Assembly (NCBI GenBank): GCA_964577055.1
Contig: CAZNWC010000003.1
Coordinates: forward strand, 124,001 to 188,000
Reading direction: 5' to 3'
Length of the DNA: 64,000 nt
Origin: PNNG01 sp964577055
GTDB taxonomy: Bacteria; Bacteroidota; Bacteroidia; UBA7662
Part shown: piece by piece, positions 9,930-17,290 of the stretch
Layout: each line of letters begins with the position of its first letter
Numbering within the stretch: the stretch's first letter is position 1
Translations under genes and position numbers: made by a program
The notes under the pieces: model-generated
What the model was told of the DNA's origin: nothing
The model's input: the letters and a program-made list of their open reading frames with translations, nothing else
Databases searched by the model: none

Positions 9930-9937
9930 TACTTTTG
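9930..9937 (+). promoter_or_regulatory. -7 box of the transketolase promoter
   Basis: TACTTTTG matches the Bacteroidota sigma-A -7 consensus TAnnTTTG and lies 16 bases before the transketolase ATG. No clear TTG -33 element at the usual distance. Confidence 0.5.
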
Positions 9938-9953
9938 CGCAAATTTCTACAGC

Positions 9954-11930
9954 ATGTCAGCACAACTCGACCAACGCGTCATTGCCGAACTCAAAGGCCT
10001 CGTAATGGACGCCACACGCAAAGCCAATTCGGGCCACCCAGGTGGGGCCTTTTCATCGGCCGATTTTGCGGTGATATTGTTCCGCGATTACTTGCGTTTT
10101 GCCCCCATGGCGCCCAAATGGCACAACCGCGACCGTTTTGTGCTGTCGGCTGGCCACGAGTCGATGTTGCTGTACAGCCTGTTGCACTTCATGGATTTGC
10201 TGCCCATCGAAGAGCTCGAAAATTTCCGCCAACTCGGTAGTCTCACCCCCGGCCACCCCGAAAGTCACCTCACGCCCGGCGTTGAAGCCACCACGGGTCC
10301 CCTTGGCCAAGGTGTGAGCATGGCCGTGGGCATGGCCATTGCCGCCTTGCACCAGCAGGAGGTATTGGGTAGCGACCTCATCAACAATAAAATTTACAGC
10401 CTGGTAGGCGATGGCGATTTGCAGGAAGACGTGGCCCTGGGTGCCATGCAAATTGCCGGTCACCTCGGCCTGCATAACCTGGTGGTGTATTACGATAAAA
10501 ACGACATCCAGATTTCGGGCAAAACCGAGCGCGTGAGTTCGGTGAATTTCCGCCAGCTATTTGAAGCCATGCAATGGGAAGTGCTTGAAATCAACGGGCA
10601 CGACCATGCCGCCATCCGCGCGGCACTCGACCACGCCCAAACCGAACGCAGTCGTCCCCTGCTCATCATCGGCGAAACCGTGATGGCCAAAGGCGCCGCT
10701 ACCATGGAAGGCAGCCATAAAACGCATGGCGAGCCCCTCAAACCCGAAGAAATTGCCGCTACCAAGAGCAAATTGGGATTGGATCCCGAAGCCTTTTTCC
10801 AGGTAAGCGAAGAAGTGATAGCGCATTTTACCGCCAAGTTGAATGGCTACAACGACGAGGCCGACCGCTGGGAGATGGCCGTGCGCAACCGCCGCAAAGC
10901 CGACAGCAGCTTCGATACCCTGTGTGGCCAATTGCTCGAGGGCGAAATTGACCTTACGGGCATGCCTACATTTCCGGTAGGAGAAAAATTGGCTACCCGC
11001 GTGGCTTTTGGCAAGGTGCTCGAATTCATGGGCCAAAACATCCCGGGCATCGCAGGCGGCAGTGCCGACCTCGAGCCTTCGAACAATACAGGTGCTTTCG
11101 CTGCAGCAGTTGGTGAATTCAGCAAGGGCAACCGAGCCGGCCGCAACCTGGCTTTTGGTGTGCGTGAATTCCCTATGGCCGCTATCCTCAACGGCATGGC
11201 GTTGTACGGCGGAATGTTGCCTTATGGCGCCACCTTCCTCACCTTCAGCGATTACAGCCGCAATGCCATCCGCATGAGCGCCATCCAGGAGCTGCAGGTG
11301 CTGCACGTATTTACGCACGACAGCATTTTCTTGGGCGAAGACGGTCCCACCCACCAGTCGATTGAGCACGTGATGAGCTTGCGTACCATTCCAAACCTCT
11401 TGGTTTTCCGTCCGGCCGACGCCCGCGAAACCGTGGCCAGCATGGTACAGTGGCTCGAAGAAACCCACCGCCCCAGCCTCTTGGCCCTCACCCGCCAAAA
11501 CGTACCTACGCTCGACGGTCCGGTTGACGTAGCCCGCGGTGGATACATCAAATACGAAACGCAGCCCGGCGAAGCGGTAGAAACCGTGATTTTTGCCAGT
11601 GGTTCGGAGGTATGGGTGGCCATTGAGGCCGCGCAAAAATTAGCCGAGGGCAGGGGCAATATCCGCGTCATCAGCCTGCCTTGTTGGGAGTTGTTCGACG
11701 AGCAACCATCCGACTACCGCCGCATGATTTACAGCCTCGAAGCGAAATACCGCGTATCTATCGAAGCCGGCGTTACCCTTGGCTGGCAGCGTTTTACGGG
11801 CATCGATGGCCTCAACATTGGTGTAGATACCTTTGGTCTCTCAGCCCCCGGCGACGCCCTGGCCGAGCACTTTGGCCTCACGCCCAAGCAGGTGGCCGAG
11901 CGCATTGCTGCTTACATGGAGCAGGCCTAA
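9954..11930 (+). CDS. tkt: transketolase
   Basis: 658 residues, the full length of a bacterial transketolase. It moves two-carbon ketol units between sugar phosphates in the non-oxidative pentose phosphate pathway (cytoplasm). The ThDP-binding motif GDGDLQED...ND is at 152-184, the N-terminal KANSGHPGGAFSSADF at 23-38 and the GPLGQGVSMAVGMA loop at 115-128. The transketolase Pyr domain carries FLGEDGPTHQSIEH, and the C-terminal domain is complete. Start ATG 9954, preceded by a TAnnTTTG promoter and followed by an intrinsic terminator, so it is transcribed alone. Confidence 0.97.
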   Translation: MSAQLDQRVIAELKGLVMDATRKANSGHPGGAFSSADFAVILFRDYLRFAPMAPKWHNRDRFVLSAGHESMLLYSLLHFMDLLPIEELENFRQLGSLTPGHPESHLTPGVEATTGPLGQGVSMAVGMAIAALHQQEVLGSDLINNKIYSLVGDGDLQEDVALGAMQIAGHLGLHNLVVYYDKNDIQISGKTERVSSVNFRQLFEAMQWEVLEINGHDHAAIRAALDHAQTERSRPLLIIGETVMAKGAATMEGSHKTHGEPLKPEEIAATKSKLGLDPEAFFQVSEEVIAHFTAKLNGYNDEADRWEMAVRNRRKADSSFDTLCGQLLEGEIDLTGMPTFPVGEKLATRVAFGKVLEFMGQNIPGIAGGSADLEPSNNTGAFAAAVGEFSKGNRAGRNLAFGVREFPMAAILNGMALYGGMLPYGATFLTFSDYSRNAIRMSAIQELQVLHVFTHDSIFLGEDGPTHQSIEHVMSLRTIPNLLVFRPADARETVASMVQWLEETHRPSLLALTRQNVPTLDGPVDVARGGYIKYETQPGEAVETVIFASGSEVWVAIEAAQKLAEGRGNIRVISLPCWELFDEQPSDYRRMIYSLEAKYRVSIEAGVTLGWQRFTGIDGLNIGVDTFGLSAPGDALAEHFGLTPKQVAERIAAYMEQA

Positions 11931-11946
11931 GTCAAATGATTGTCAT

Positions 11947-11980
11947 AAAAGCCCAAATCGAAAGGTTCGGGCTTTTTTTT
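11947..11980 (+). terminator. intrinsic terminator of tkt
   Basis: AAAAGCCC ... GGGCTTTTTTTT: arms AAAGCCC and GGGCTTT around an approximately 14-nt loop with an 8-T tail, 17 bases after the tkt stop. Confidence 0.85.
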
Positions 11981-12006
11981 ATGCTGCGCAATACTATTTT
12001 TGGGTT

Positions 12007-13131
12007 ATGCCTATTCTGCTCGTTTTGTTTTGGGTGTCAATGGGGCTTTTTCTGCCAGGAAAAGGCCACGCCCAGTCTTTGCGCAGCATTTACAGTTTTG
12101 CAGAACGCCCCTTGGTGGGCCACCAACTCCTTGCCGTCGATAGCCTTGAATACGACGCAATGGGAAGGCTTAGCCGGAAGTTGAATATTTCGGTGGCTGC
12201 AGGTCAATTGTGGGTAATTTCGCGTACCTGCACCTATCAGTACAATGCAAATGGCCAATTGTCAACAGAAGAATGCTGGGTACATCACGTGCCCAATCCC
12301 CTTGATTCGGCCCGGCGTACCACCTTTGTGTACGACGCTTCGGGCGCATTGCTGCAATCGTTCACATGGAAGGTCGTTCAAGGGAGCTGGCAGCAGCTCG
12401 AGCGGCAAATATATGTGTATAATGGCCTCCAACGTATCACCGATATCATTGCACAAAAGCAATTTGATGATACTTGGCGGGATGTTGCCCACCGCCGCTT
12501 CAACTACCATCAGAACGGCTTGTTACTGACTGAAAGTTTGCACCGACGCCTGTTGGCCGATACTTTGCAACGGGTAGAGGAGCGCTTTTTCACCTATGAT
12601 GCGCAAAATAGAATCGCTGTCAAGCTGGAGTTGCAGTATGACCAGTCCGACATACAAGCGGCTGTATGGCAAGAGGAAGTCTTCTCTTACCAAGGCAACA
12701 GCACCTTTGCCGATAGTTTGCGCAGAACGCGTTATACGGCCATCGATACCAACCGCTGGGTGGTGGTGCGCAGTTTGCTCCCCAATGACAGCATTGATCT
12801 CGTTCAAACCTTCGCTGTATTGCCATATGGCTTGAGATTGGTAGCCTACGATGATTTTAAGTATGGAATGGCAACAAGTGTGGAAGATCTTTCTGCCTTA
12901 GCTGTACGGGTATATCCCAACCCCTTTGCCGATGCACTTAGCGTTCACAACGATATGGCCTTTGCTGCGCAGGCGCAATTGTATGCCACAAACGGCAAGC
13001 GCATCAAACAGTTTACTTTACAGCCAGGTGAAAACAGCTTGGAGCTCAGTCAACTGCCAGCTGGCATGTATTTGCTGCACGTACAAGCGGGAAAACAATC
13101 AGCCTTCCACAAATTGGTAAAGCCTCAGTAG
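12007..13131 (+). CDS. secreted T9SS type A sorting-domain protein, unknown function
   Basis: 374 residues from ATG 12007; the same frame is open further upstream inside tkt, but only this Met is followed by a signal peptide (MPILLVLFWVSMGLFLPG... GHAQ). The middle has YD/RHS-like spaced repeats: DSLEYDAMGRLSRKLN, CTYQYNANGQLS, FVYDASGALLQSF, FTYDAQNRIAVKLE, each a tyrosine-Asp-x-x-G strand-turn unit. The end, VYPNPFADALSV...LPAGMYLLHVQAGKQSAFHKL, is a type A sorting domain directing export by T9SS and surface attachment. Ends with TAG, which acts as a true stop here. No enzyme motif recognised. Confidence 0.8.
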   Translation: MPILLVLFWVSMGLFLPGKGHAQSLRSIYSFAERPLVGHQLLAVDSLEYDAMGRLSRKLNISVAAGQLWVISRTCTYQYNANGQLSTEECWVHHVPNPLDSARRTTFVYDASGALLQSFTWKVVQGSWQQLERQIYVYNGLQRITDIIAQKQFDDTWRDVAHRRFNYHQNGLLLTESLHRRLLADTLQRVEERFFTYDAQNRIAVKLELQYDQSDIQAAVWQEEVFSYQGNSTFADSLRRTRYTAIDTNRWVVVRSLLPNDSIDLVQTFAVLPYGLRLVAYDDFKYGMATSVEDLSALAVRVYPNPFADALSVHNDMAFAAQAQLYATNGKRIKQFTLQPGENSLELSQLPAGMYLLHVQAGKQSAFHKLVKPQ

Positions 13132-13166
13132 CATACAGGTGTTTCGCGAACGCTTACCTGTTACCG

Positions 13167-13195
13167 GCCCAATCAAAAGGTTTGGGCTTTTTTTT
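13167..13195. terminator. terminator between two convergent genes
   Basis: GCCCAATC, loop AAAA, GGTTTGGGC followed by eight T. It sits between the ends of the T9SS protein gene (+) and the DUF3667 gene (-), whose stop overlaps the T tract. Confidence 0.8.
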
Positions 13196-13949
13196 AGCGG
13201 TTGTACATGAACCAAGCTAACGCTATGAGTCCACCCAATATGGAAATGAGCAGCAAAACCAACACTTGGATCAAAAGCGATTTAAGCAGTACCATGGGCG
13301 TATTGTCGCGGTGAAAATAGTCGGCAAAAAACCATGCGGTGTAGCCGAAGCTCACGAAAATAAGTCCAGCAGCGAGGTTAATGCCAGTGGCCAAAAAAAG
13401 CATCCCACCCAAGATGCTGATCCACAATGGCTGGGCCTGACAGTAGGCAAACAGGGCCATGTGCTCTACAAAATTGAGCTTGTGCTTGCGGAAAAACCAC
13501 ATCGACAGTAGTGCATAAAAGGGCAGCATGCCAAAGTTGATAAGGCGCATGTGGGTATTCACAAAAGTGCTGATTTTCTGTTGCATGAGGGCCTGGCGGC
13601 TTCCTTCGGCCACTTCTGCATTCATATCGCTGGCAATCTGGTTGAAAAACTTGGCGGTATCCAGTCCGATTATGTCGTAAACGAGCAGCATGAGCGAAAG
13701 CATGAGGAGGAGGTAGCCACCCGGGCCGATGTATTTGCGGCGATTGCGGGCAAAATAGGTGCGGGCCACCTTCCCGTGGCGTTTCCACAGGTCCACAAAG
13801 GTGCGCATGAACAAATTGTCGACACCCAAAAAACGCTCCTGCACATCTTGCACCATGTTCCGAAACGTTAAACGGCGTACCTCAGCCGGCTGCCCGCATG
13901 CAGGACAAAATTTGGCCTCATGTTCGTGGCCACAGTTCAGGCATTTCAT
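13194..13949 (-). CDS. DUF3667 membrane protein with N-terminal zinc ribbon
   Basis: 251 residues. Starts with a zinc ribbon (CLNCGHEHEAKFCPACGQ, Cys at 3, 6, 15 and 18), then the family signature RLTFRNMVQDVQERFLGVDN and a cytoplasmic stretch, then four or more helices (YLLLMLSLMLLVYDIIGL, MLPFYALLSMWFF, ISILGGMLFLATGINLAAGL, LLIQVLVLLLISILGGLIAL). DUF3667 proteins are common in Bacteroidota; function unknown. Monocistronic on the (-) strand. Confidence 0.85.
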   Translation of the reverse strand: MKCLNCGHEHEAKFCPACGQPAEVRRLTFRNMVQDVQERFLGVDNLFMRTFVDLWKRHGKVARTYFARNRRKYIGPGGYLLLMLSLMLLVYDIIGLDTAKFFNQIASDMNAEVAEGSRQALMQQKISTFVNTHMRLINFGMLPFYALLSMWFFRKHKLNFVEHMALFAYCQAQPLWISILGGMLFLATGINLAAGLIFVSFGYTAWFFADYFHRDNTPMVLLKSLLIQVLVLLLISILGGLIALAWFMYNR

Positions 13950-14123
13950 AAGATAGGTTGGCGTTTGTGTCGCAAGCTACCAAAATTCACCAATGCTTAA
14001 AACCTTGGGCCATACTCACCACCTTTTGCCTTCCAAATAGGCTGCAAAGAAGGCGCTTGGATGGGCTTGAATTTGATTTACTTCCTTTCTCATTTGCGAC
14101 CATCAGCCCCATCCACATTCCAA
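13950..14123. other. intergenic region between divergent genes, first part
   Basis: Divergent spacer between DUF3667 (-) and the amidohydrolase-like gene (+). I see no gene and no convincing promoter box in this part; the remainder of the spacer holds the hairpin array listed next. Confidence 0.5.
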
Positions 14124-14251
14124 CCCAGCCTGCAGGGCAACCCCAGCCGCAGGTCGTCCACAGCACGCAGTGCACCCACAGACCGCAGGTCATTGACAGC
14201 GCGCAGCGCATTAACAGGCCATAGGCCAACCACAGCGCGCAGCGCATCACC
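14124..14251 (+). repeat. array of 18-bp units, each a mini-hairpin with different arms
   Basis: Five regular 18-bp units from 14159 to 14248, each CACA (or GACA/AACA), a 4-bp arm, a 3-nt loop, the complementary arm, then ACC/ATT/AAC/ATC. The arms and loops are: GCAC-GCA-GTGC (14163-14173), GACC-GCA-GGTC (14181-14191), GCGC-GCA-GCGC (14199-14209), GGCC-ATA-GGCC (14217-14227), GCGC-GCA-GCGC (14235-14245). Two weaker units precede them: GCCT-GCA-GGGC at 14128-14138 and GCC-GCA-GGT at 14146-14154. The arms change from unit to unit while remaining complementary. Loops are mainly GCA closed by C-G. Lies just upstream of the amidohydrolase-like gene. Confidence 0.8.
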
Positions 14252-14278
14252 GTGTCCAATTTTTTTATAGTTTCGTCC

Positions 14279-15583
14279 ATGCGCAACCTCCTCCTCACCG
14301 CCAGCCTCCTCCTTTCGCTGGCCACCTACGCACAAAATACCCCTGGCGAAGTGCCTGCACCCGGCAAAGCCCAAACCAAACCCATCTGGATTACCGGCGC
14401 AACGCTGCATTTGGGTAACGGACAAGCCATTCAGGGCATCATCGGTTTCGACAAAGGCAAGATCACCTATGTGGGCAGCGGGGCCGAAATCCGCCTCAAC
14501 CGCAACGAGGCCGACATCATCGATGCCACGGGCAAGCACGTTTATCCAGGCTTCATTGCCTTCAACAGCATTTTGGGTTTGAACGAGGTGGATGCCGTGC
14601 GTGCCACCCGCGATTATGCCGAAACCGGCGAGCTCAATCCGAATGTACGTGCCCTCATAGCCTACAATACCGATTCGCGCATTACGCCCACCGTGCGCAA
14701 CAACGGCACCCTGCTTAGCCAAATTGCACCGCAAGGTGGTCGCATTTCGGGCCGTTCGAGCGTGGTGCATTTCGATGCCTGGAACTGGGAAGACGCCACA
14801 GTACGTGCCGAAGACGGCATGCACTTCAACTGGCCATCGATGCGGGTATACGATGCCTGGTGGGCACCCCCTGCCGACGAGCAGCGCAAACGTTCGGCCG
14901 AACAAATGGCCGCCATGGAGCAATTCATGGAAGACGCCAAGGCTTACCTGGCCCAGTCGAAACCCGAAAAAATAAACCTCAAGCTCGAAGCCATGCGCGA
15001 GGTGATGAATGGCAAATGCAAGGTGTATGTGCACACCGGCGAAGCCAAAAGCATGATTGCCGCCGTGAACTTCTTTGCCAAATACAACCTCCGCCCGGTG
15101 ATTGTGGGCGCCGATGAGGCCGGCGAAATCGTGAGCTTCTTGCGCGACAAACAAATTCCCCTCATCCTCAGCCGCACCCAGCGCCTGCCCGGCCGCAATG
15201 GCGATCCGGTAGATGCGCCTTTCACCCTGCCCGCCCAATTGGCCGCGGCCGGCATTCCCTTTGGTTTGATGATGGATGGTGCCTGGGAGCAGCGGAACAT
15301 TCCTTTCCAGGCCGGACAAGCCGTGGGTTACGGCCTGGCCCCCGAGCGTGCCGTACAAGCCCTCACCGGCGATGCCGCGCGCATTTTGGGCATCGATGCC
15401 ACTTACGGCACCCTCGAAACCGGCAAATCGGCCACCCTCTTCATCAGCGCTGGCGACGCGCTCGACATCCGTGGCAACAAACTCGAAGCCGCCTTCATCG
15501 ACGGCCGCCGCCTCGAGCTGTCGGACAAACAAACTGGCCTGTACAAGAAATTTTCTGAGAAATACGGGGTAGAGGCACCTTGA
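14279..15583 (+). CDS. amidohydrolase-family (COG1228-like) secreted protein lacking the HxH metal motif
   Basis: 434 residues from ATG 14279, where MRNLLLTASLLLSLATYAQ is a good signal peptide. The fold is that of imidazolonepropionase-like amidohydrolases: WITGATLHLGNGQAIQGIIGFDKGKITYVG, then IIDATGKHVYPGFIAFNSILGLNEVDAVRATRDY. In active relatives the text after GF/GL is IDxHxH; here it is IAFNS, so the two N-terminal metal histidines are missing. This subgroup usually occurs as a tandem partner of a second amidohydrolase; a 3' fragment of such a paralogue remains at 16226. Role probably non-catalytic or altered; periplasmic. Confidence 0.8.
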   Translation: MRNLLLTASLLLSLATYAQNTPGEVPAPGKAQTKPIWITGATLHLGNGQAIQGIIGFDKGKITYVGSGAEIRLNRNEADIIDATGKHVYPGFIAFNSILGLNEVDAVRATRDYAETGELNPNVRALIAYNTDSRITPTVRNNGTLLSQIAPQGGRISGRSSVVHFDAWNWEDATVRAEDGMHFNWPSMRVYDAWWAPPADEQRKRSAEQMAAMEQFMEDAKAYLAQSKPEKINLKLEAMREVMNGKCKVYVHTGEAKSMIAAVNFFAKYNLRPVIVGADEAGEIVSFLRDKQIPLILSRTQRLPGRNGDPVDAPFTLPAQLAAAGIPFGLMMDGAWEQRNIPFQAGQAVGYGLAPERAVQALTGDAARILGIDATYGTLETGKSATLFISAGDALDIRGNKLEAAFIDGRRLELSDKQTGLYKKFSEKYGVEAP

Positions 15584-15620
15584 TAGGTGGATTCAAGTCA
15601 AAATCGTAATTTCGGGTAGG

Positions 15621-15884
15621 ATGAGAAAAGAAACCCTTCATAGCAGCCTTGTCAAGCACCTTGCTTCCATGAATGAGGAGCAATTGTGCGTGGCACTGAG
15701 CTGTGTGGCAGCCATTGAAAGGCAAGATGCATCGGTTTGGCAAAAGCTAAAGCCCGAAGCTTTGGAAAATGTGTACGCAGCTTACCATGACAGCTTTTCA
15801 GAGACCAATTTGGTGAGTGAGCCAGATTTGAATGCCCTTTCTAAAAAATGGAGAGCAGCATTGAATAGCAACAAACAGCCTTAA
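15621..15884 (+). CDS. probable antitoxin of a ParE-type TA pair
   Basis: 87 residues, acidic to neutral and helical (EEQLCVALSCVAAIERQDASVW, LKPEALENVYAAYHDSF). No DNA-binding motif I can name. It is called an antitoxin only from its size and because its 3' end overlaps the start of a ParE/RelE-like toxin frame (ATG 15848), the usual layout of such pairs. Base composition is less GC-rich than the surrounding genes, in line with transfer. Confidence 0.55.
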   Translation: MRKETLHSSLVKHLASMNEEQLCVALSCVAAIERQDASVWQKLKPEALENVYAAYHDSFSETNLVSEPDLNALSKKWRAALNSNKQP

Positions 15885-16138
15885 ACCAGCTGTCTGAAGT
15901 TTATACATTCCTCTACATGGCTTGGGGGGAGGCGGTGGCTACCGACTTCTTAGAGAAAATCAATAGCGCAACTACGCTCATTGCCCAATTTCCACAATTG
16001 GGTACATCCTCCCCTAAGTTTCAAGATTTGCGCGTGTTTTTTGTCACCAAACACAATGGGCTTTATTACCGCGTAGATGATGCCAAAATCATCATCTTAA
16101 AGCTGCTCGATACACGATCAGATTACAGCAGACCTTAA
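15848..16138 (+). pseudogene. RelE/ParE-family toxin with in-frame TAG at codon 7
   Basis: From ATG 15848, inside the antitoxin gene, the frame reads MESSIE, TAG (15866-15868), then QQTALNQLSEVYTFLYMAWG and onward to 16138. The segment after the stop matches ParE/RelE toxins: helix with ALNQLSEVY, GEAVATDFLEKINSATTLIAQFPQLG, then VTKHNGLYYRVDDAKIIILKLLDTR. In the family a Trp commonly sits four residues before the A of the AL.QL helix, exactly where the TAG is, so TGG to TAG is the simplest change. A restart at ATG 15917 would give a 73-residue protein without the first strand and helix. ParE-like toxins act on gyrase or on ribosome-bound mRNA; this copy is probably inactive. Confidence 0.7.
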
Positions 16139-16225
16139 AAAATGGAAGCTTAGCAGGCGCTGAATGGGCGGAACATTACGGCAGTACTTCATGTTTTCGC
16201 CCGAAACCTTGGCAACCATCTCCAA

Positions 16226-16291
16226 CTGACGCACAAACAAACCGGCTTGTACAAGAAGTTCTTGGAGAACTACGGGGTAGAGCCGCCTTGA
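16226..16291 (+). pseudogene. 3'-terminal fragment of a second amidohydrolase gene
   Basis: 22 codons ending in TGA read LTHKQTGLYKKFLENYGVEP plus a final P. The end of the gene at 14279-15583 reads LSDKQTGLYKKFSEKYGVEA plus P. At DNA level most bases agree. No matching sequence upstream of 16226 was seen, so only the tail of the paralogue survives. It and the intact tail flank the damaged toxin-antitoxin pair. Confidence 0.75.
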
Positions 16292-16324
16292 TGTAGGAAC
16301 GCATTCTCAAAATTGTCGGAAAGA

Positions 16325-16379
16325 TCGCCCCTCTTGGATCTTTACGTAGCGTGTTGCAAGAAAAGCTCTGGAGGGGCGA
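16325..16379. repeat. 9-bp perfect inverted repeat in the spacer before the thioredoxin gene
   Basis: TCGCCCCTC (16325-16333) and GAGGGGCGA (16371-16379) are exact reverse complements 37 bases apart. The spacer 16292-16564 holds no gene I can support. The following stretch (about 16380-16515), with a frame reading DAIYIQTAMKS, resembles a dispersed Bacteroidota intergenic sequence I remember only loosely (IYIPTAMKSR), so a repeat-family origin is possible. Confidence 0.35.
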
Positions 16380-16564
16380 AATGATTATAGCAACACAAAT
16401 TTCATGAACAGAAGCCCTGTAAGGGTGGCATTGTTGAGAACACCGTTCATGGGTTGCTGTGCCTCATTCGGGATGCTATTTATATCCAAACGGCGATGAA
16501 ATCGCTTTCCACCTTCACTTCCTTTTCGCCTACCAAAGCCCTACCTTTGCAGAAAATTTGAGAC

Positions 16565-16888
16565 ATGGCTTTGATTCCTGCTACCGACAACAATTTTGAA
16601 CAACTGCTGGCCGATAACGAGCTGGTTTTGGTGAAATATTATGCCGACTGGTGCGGCAATTGCAAACTCATTGCCCCCAAGGTGCGCCGCCTTTCTGAAG
16701 ATGAAAATTACAGCCGCGTAGCCTTTGTAGACGTGAATGCCGAGGAGAGTCCGAATGCCCGCAAAATGGCCGGCGTAGACAACCTACCCTTTTTCGCAGC
16801 CTTCAAAAATGGTGAATTGGTAGGCGGCAGCGCAGCTTCCAAAATTGATTTTGTGCAGGCCTTGGTCGACGAAAAACTGCTGTCATGA
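16565..16888 (+). CDS. thioredoxin-family protein
   Basis: 107 residues, one thioredoxin domain, cytoplasmic (no signal). The redox site is YADWCGNCKLIAPK (Cys31 and Cys34, CGNC instead of the usual CGPC), and the cis-Pro loop is VDNLPFFAAFKNGE. It would reduce disulfides or peroxidases. The stop overlaps the next gene by four bases (ATGA), so they are co-translated. Its DUF6952 partner and the downstream catalase-peroxidase suggest oxidative stress defence. Confidence 0.9.
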   Translation: MALIPATDNNFEQLLADNELVLVKYYADWCGNCKLIAPKVRRLSEDENYSRVAFVDVNAEESPNARKMAGVDNLPFFAAFKNGELVGGSAASKIDFVQALVDEKLLS

Positions 16889-17124
16889 AACTACCTGCCA
16901 TCAAACAACTGGCCGAACAGCACGATTTGGCTACCCTGCAAGCTGCCGAACAAGCCCTGCTGAACGAAGAAACGCCGGCCATTGAAGTGCCTGGCGACGA
17001 CGAAGGCGATCAACTCACCCAAATCCTGGGCGCCATCTGGATCCGCGAACAAGTAGCAGCCGGCACCGATTTTAAAGATGCCTTCAGGGCCTTTGCGCAG
17101 CGGGTGCGGAGTTCGATTGCTTGA
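16885..17124 (+). CDS. DUF6952 family protein
   Basis: 79 residues, starting MKLPAIKQLAEQHD and ending GAIWIREQVAAGTDFKDAFRAFAQRVRSS, the pattern of the DUF6952 family as I remember it (MKLPVIKHL... MYGALEV...). These small helical cytoplasmic proteins are regularly encoded right after a thioredoxin in Bacteroidota, often next to a peroxiredoxin. Function unknown. ATG overlaps the thioredoxin stop by four bases. Confidence 0.75.
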   Translation: MKLPAIKQLAEQHDLATLQAAEQALLNEETPAIEVPGDDEGDQLTQILGAIWIREQVAAGTDFKDAFRAFAQRVRSSIA

Positions 17125-17148
17125 GTGCCTCGCTGGCGCGTGACAGTG

Positions 17149-17207
17149 GTTGGCTGCGCCTGTGGGTGCCCCGCATGTGCGGGGCTGTGGTTGGCCTTTG
17201 GCCTGTA
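17149..17207 (-). repeat. hairpin array, three units in (-) orientation
   Basis: Read on the (-) strand the units are TACA GGCC-AAA-GGCC AAC, CACA GCCCCGC-ACAT-GCGGGGC ACC, and CACA GGC-GCA-GCC AAC. Leader CACA/TACA and tail AAC/ACC are the same as in the array at 14124-14251, while arms differ in sequence and length (3 to 7 bp). It begins 24 bases after the DUF6952 stop. Confidence 0.8.
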
Positions 17208-17290
17208 GCCACACCGTACATCCCCTTTTTGCACCGTTTAGACTCCCTGTATTACCTCAGTGCGGCAGCGCCCCAACAGGCGAAGCCAGC
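17208..17290. other. spacer between the two inverted hairpin arrays
   Basis: 83 bases between an array pointing left and one pointing right. No gene seen. It includes CAGTGCGGCAGCGCCCCAACAG near the right side, not clearly another unit. Confidence 0.4.

Noticed and set aside
14124..14251. CRISPR array
   Set aside because: Units are only 18 bp, there is no conserved direct repeat longer than 4-5 bases, no spacers of regular size, and no cas genes nearby.
14090..15532. A 480-codon antisense frame opposite the amidohydrolase gene
   Set aside because: It mirrors codon bias of the real gene, has no start region or recognisable domain, and crosses the hairpin array. Likewise the long frames opposite GH31 (7919-9172), katG (17499-18443) and tkt (10557-11636).
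9716..15868. TAG read as a sense codon (recoding), because two genes have an in-frame TAG
   Set aside because: TAG is a normal stop at the ends of the genes at 12007-13131, 53740-55008, 57264-57767 and 57769-58974, and the window encodes release factor 1 (prfA), which reads TAG.
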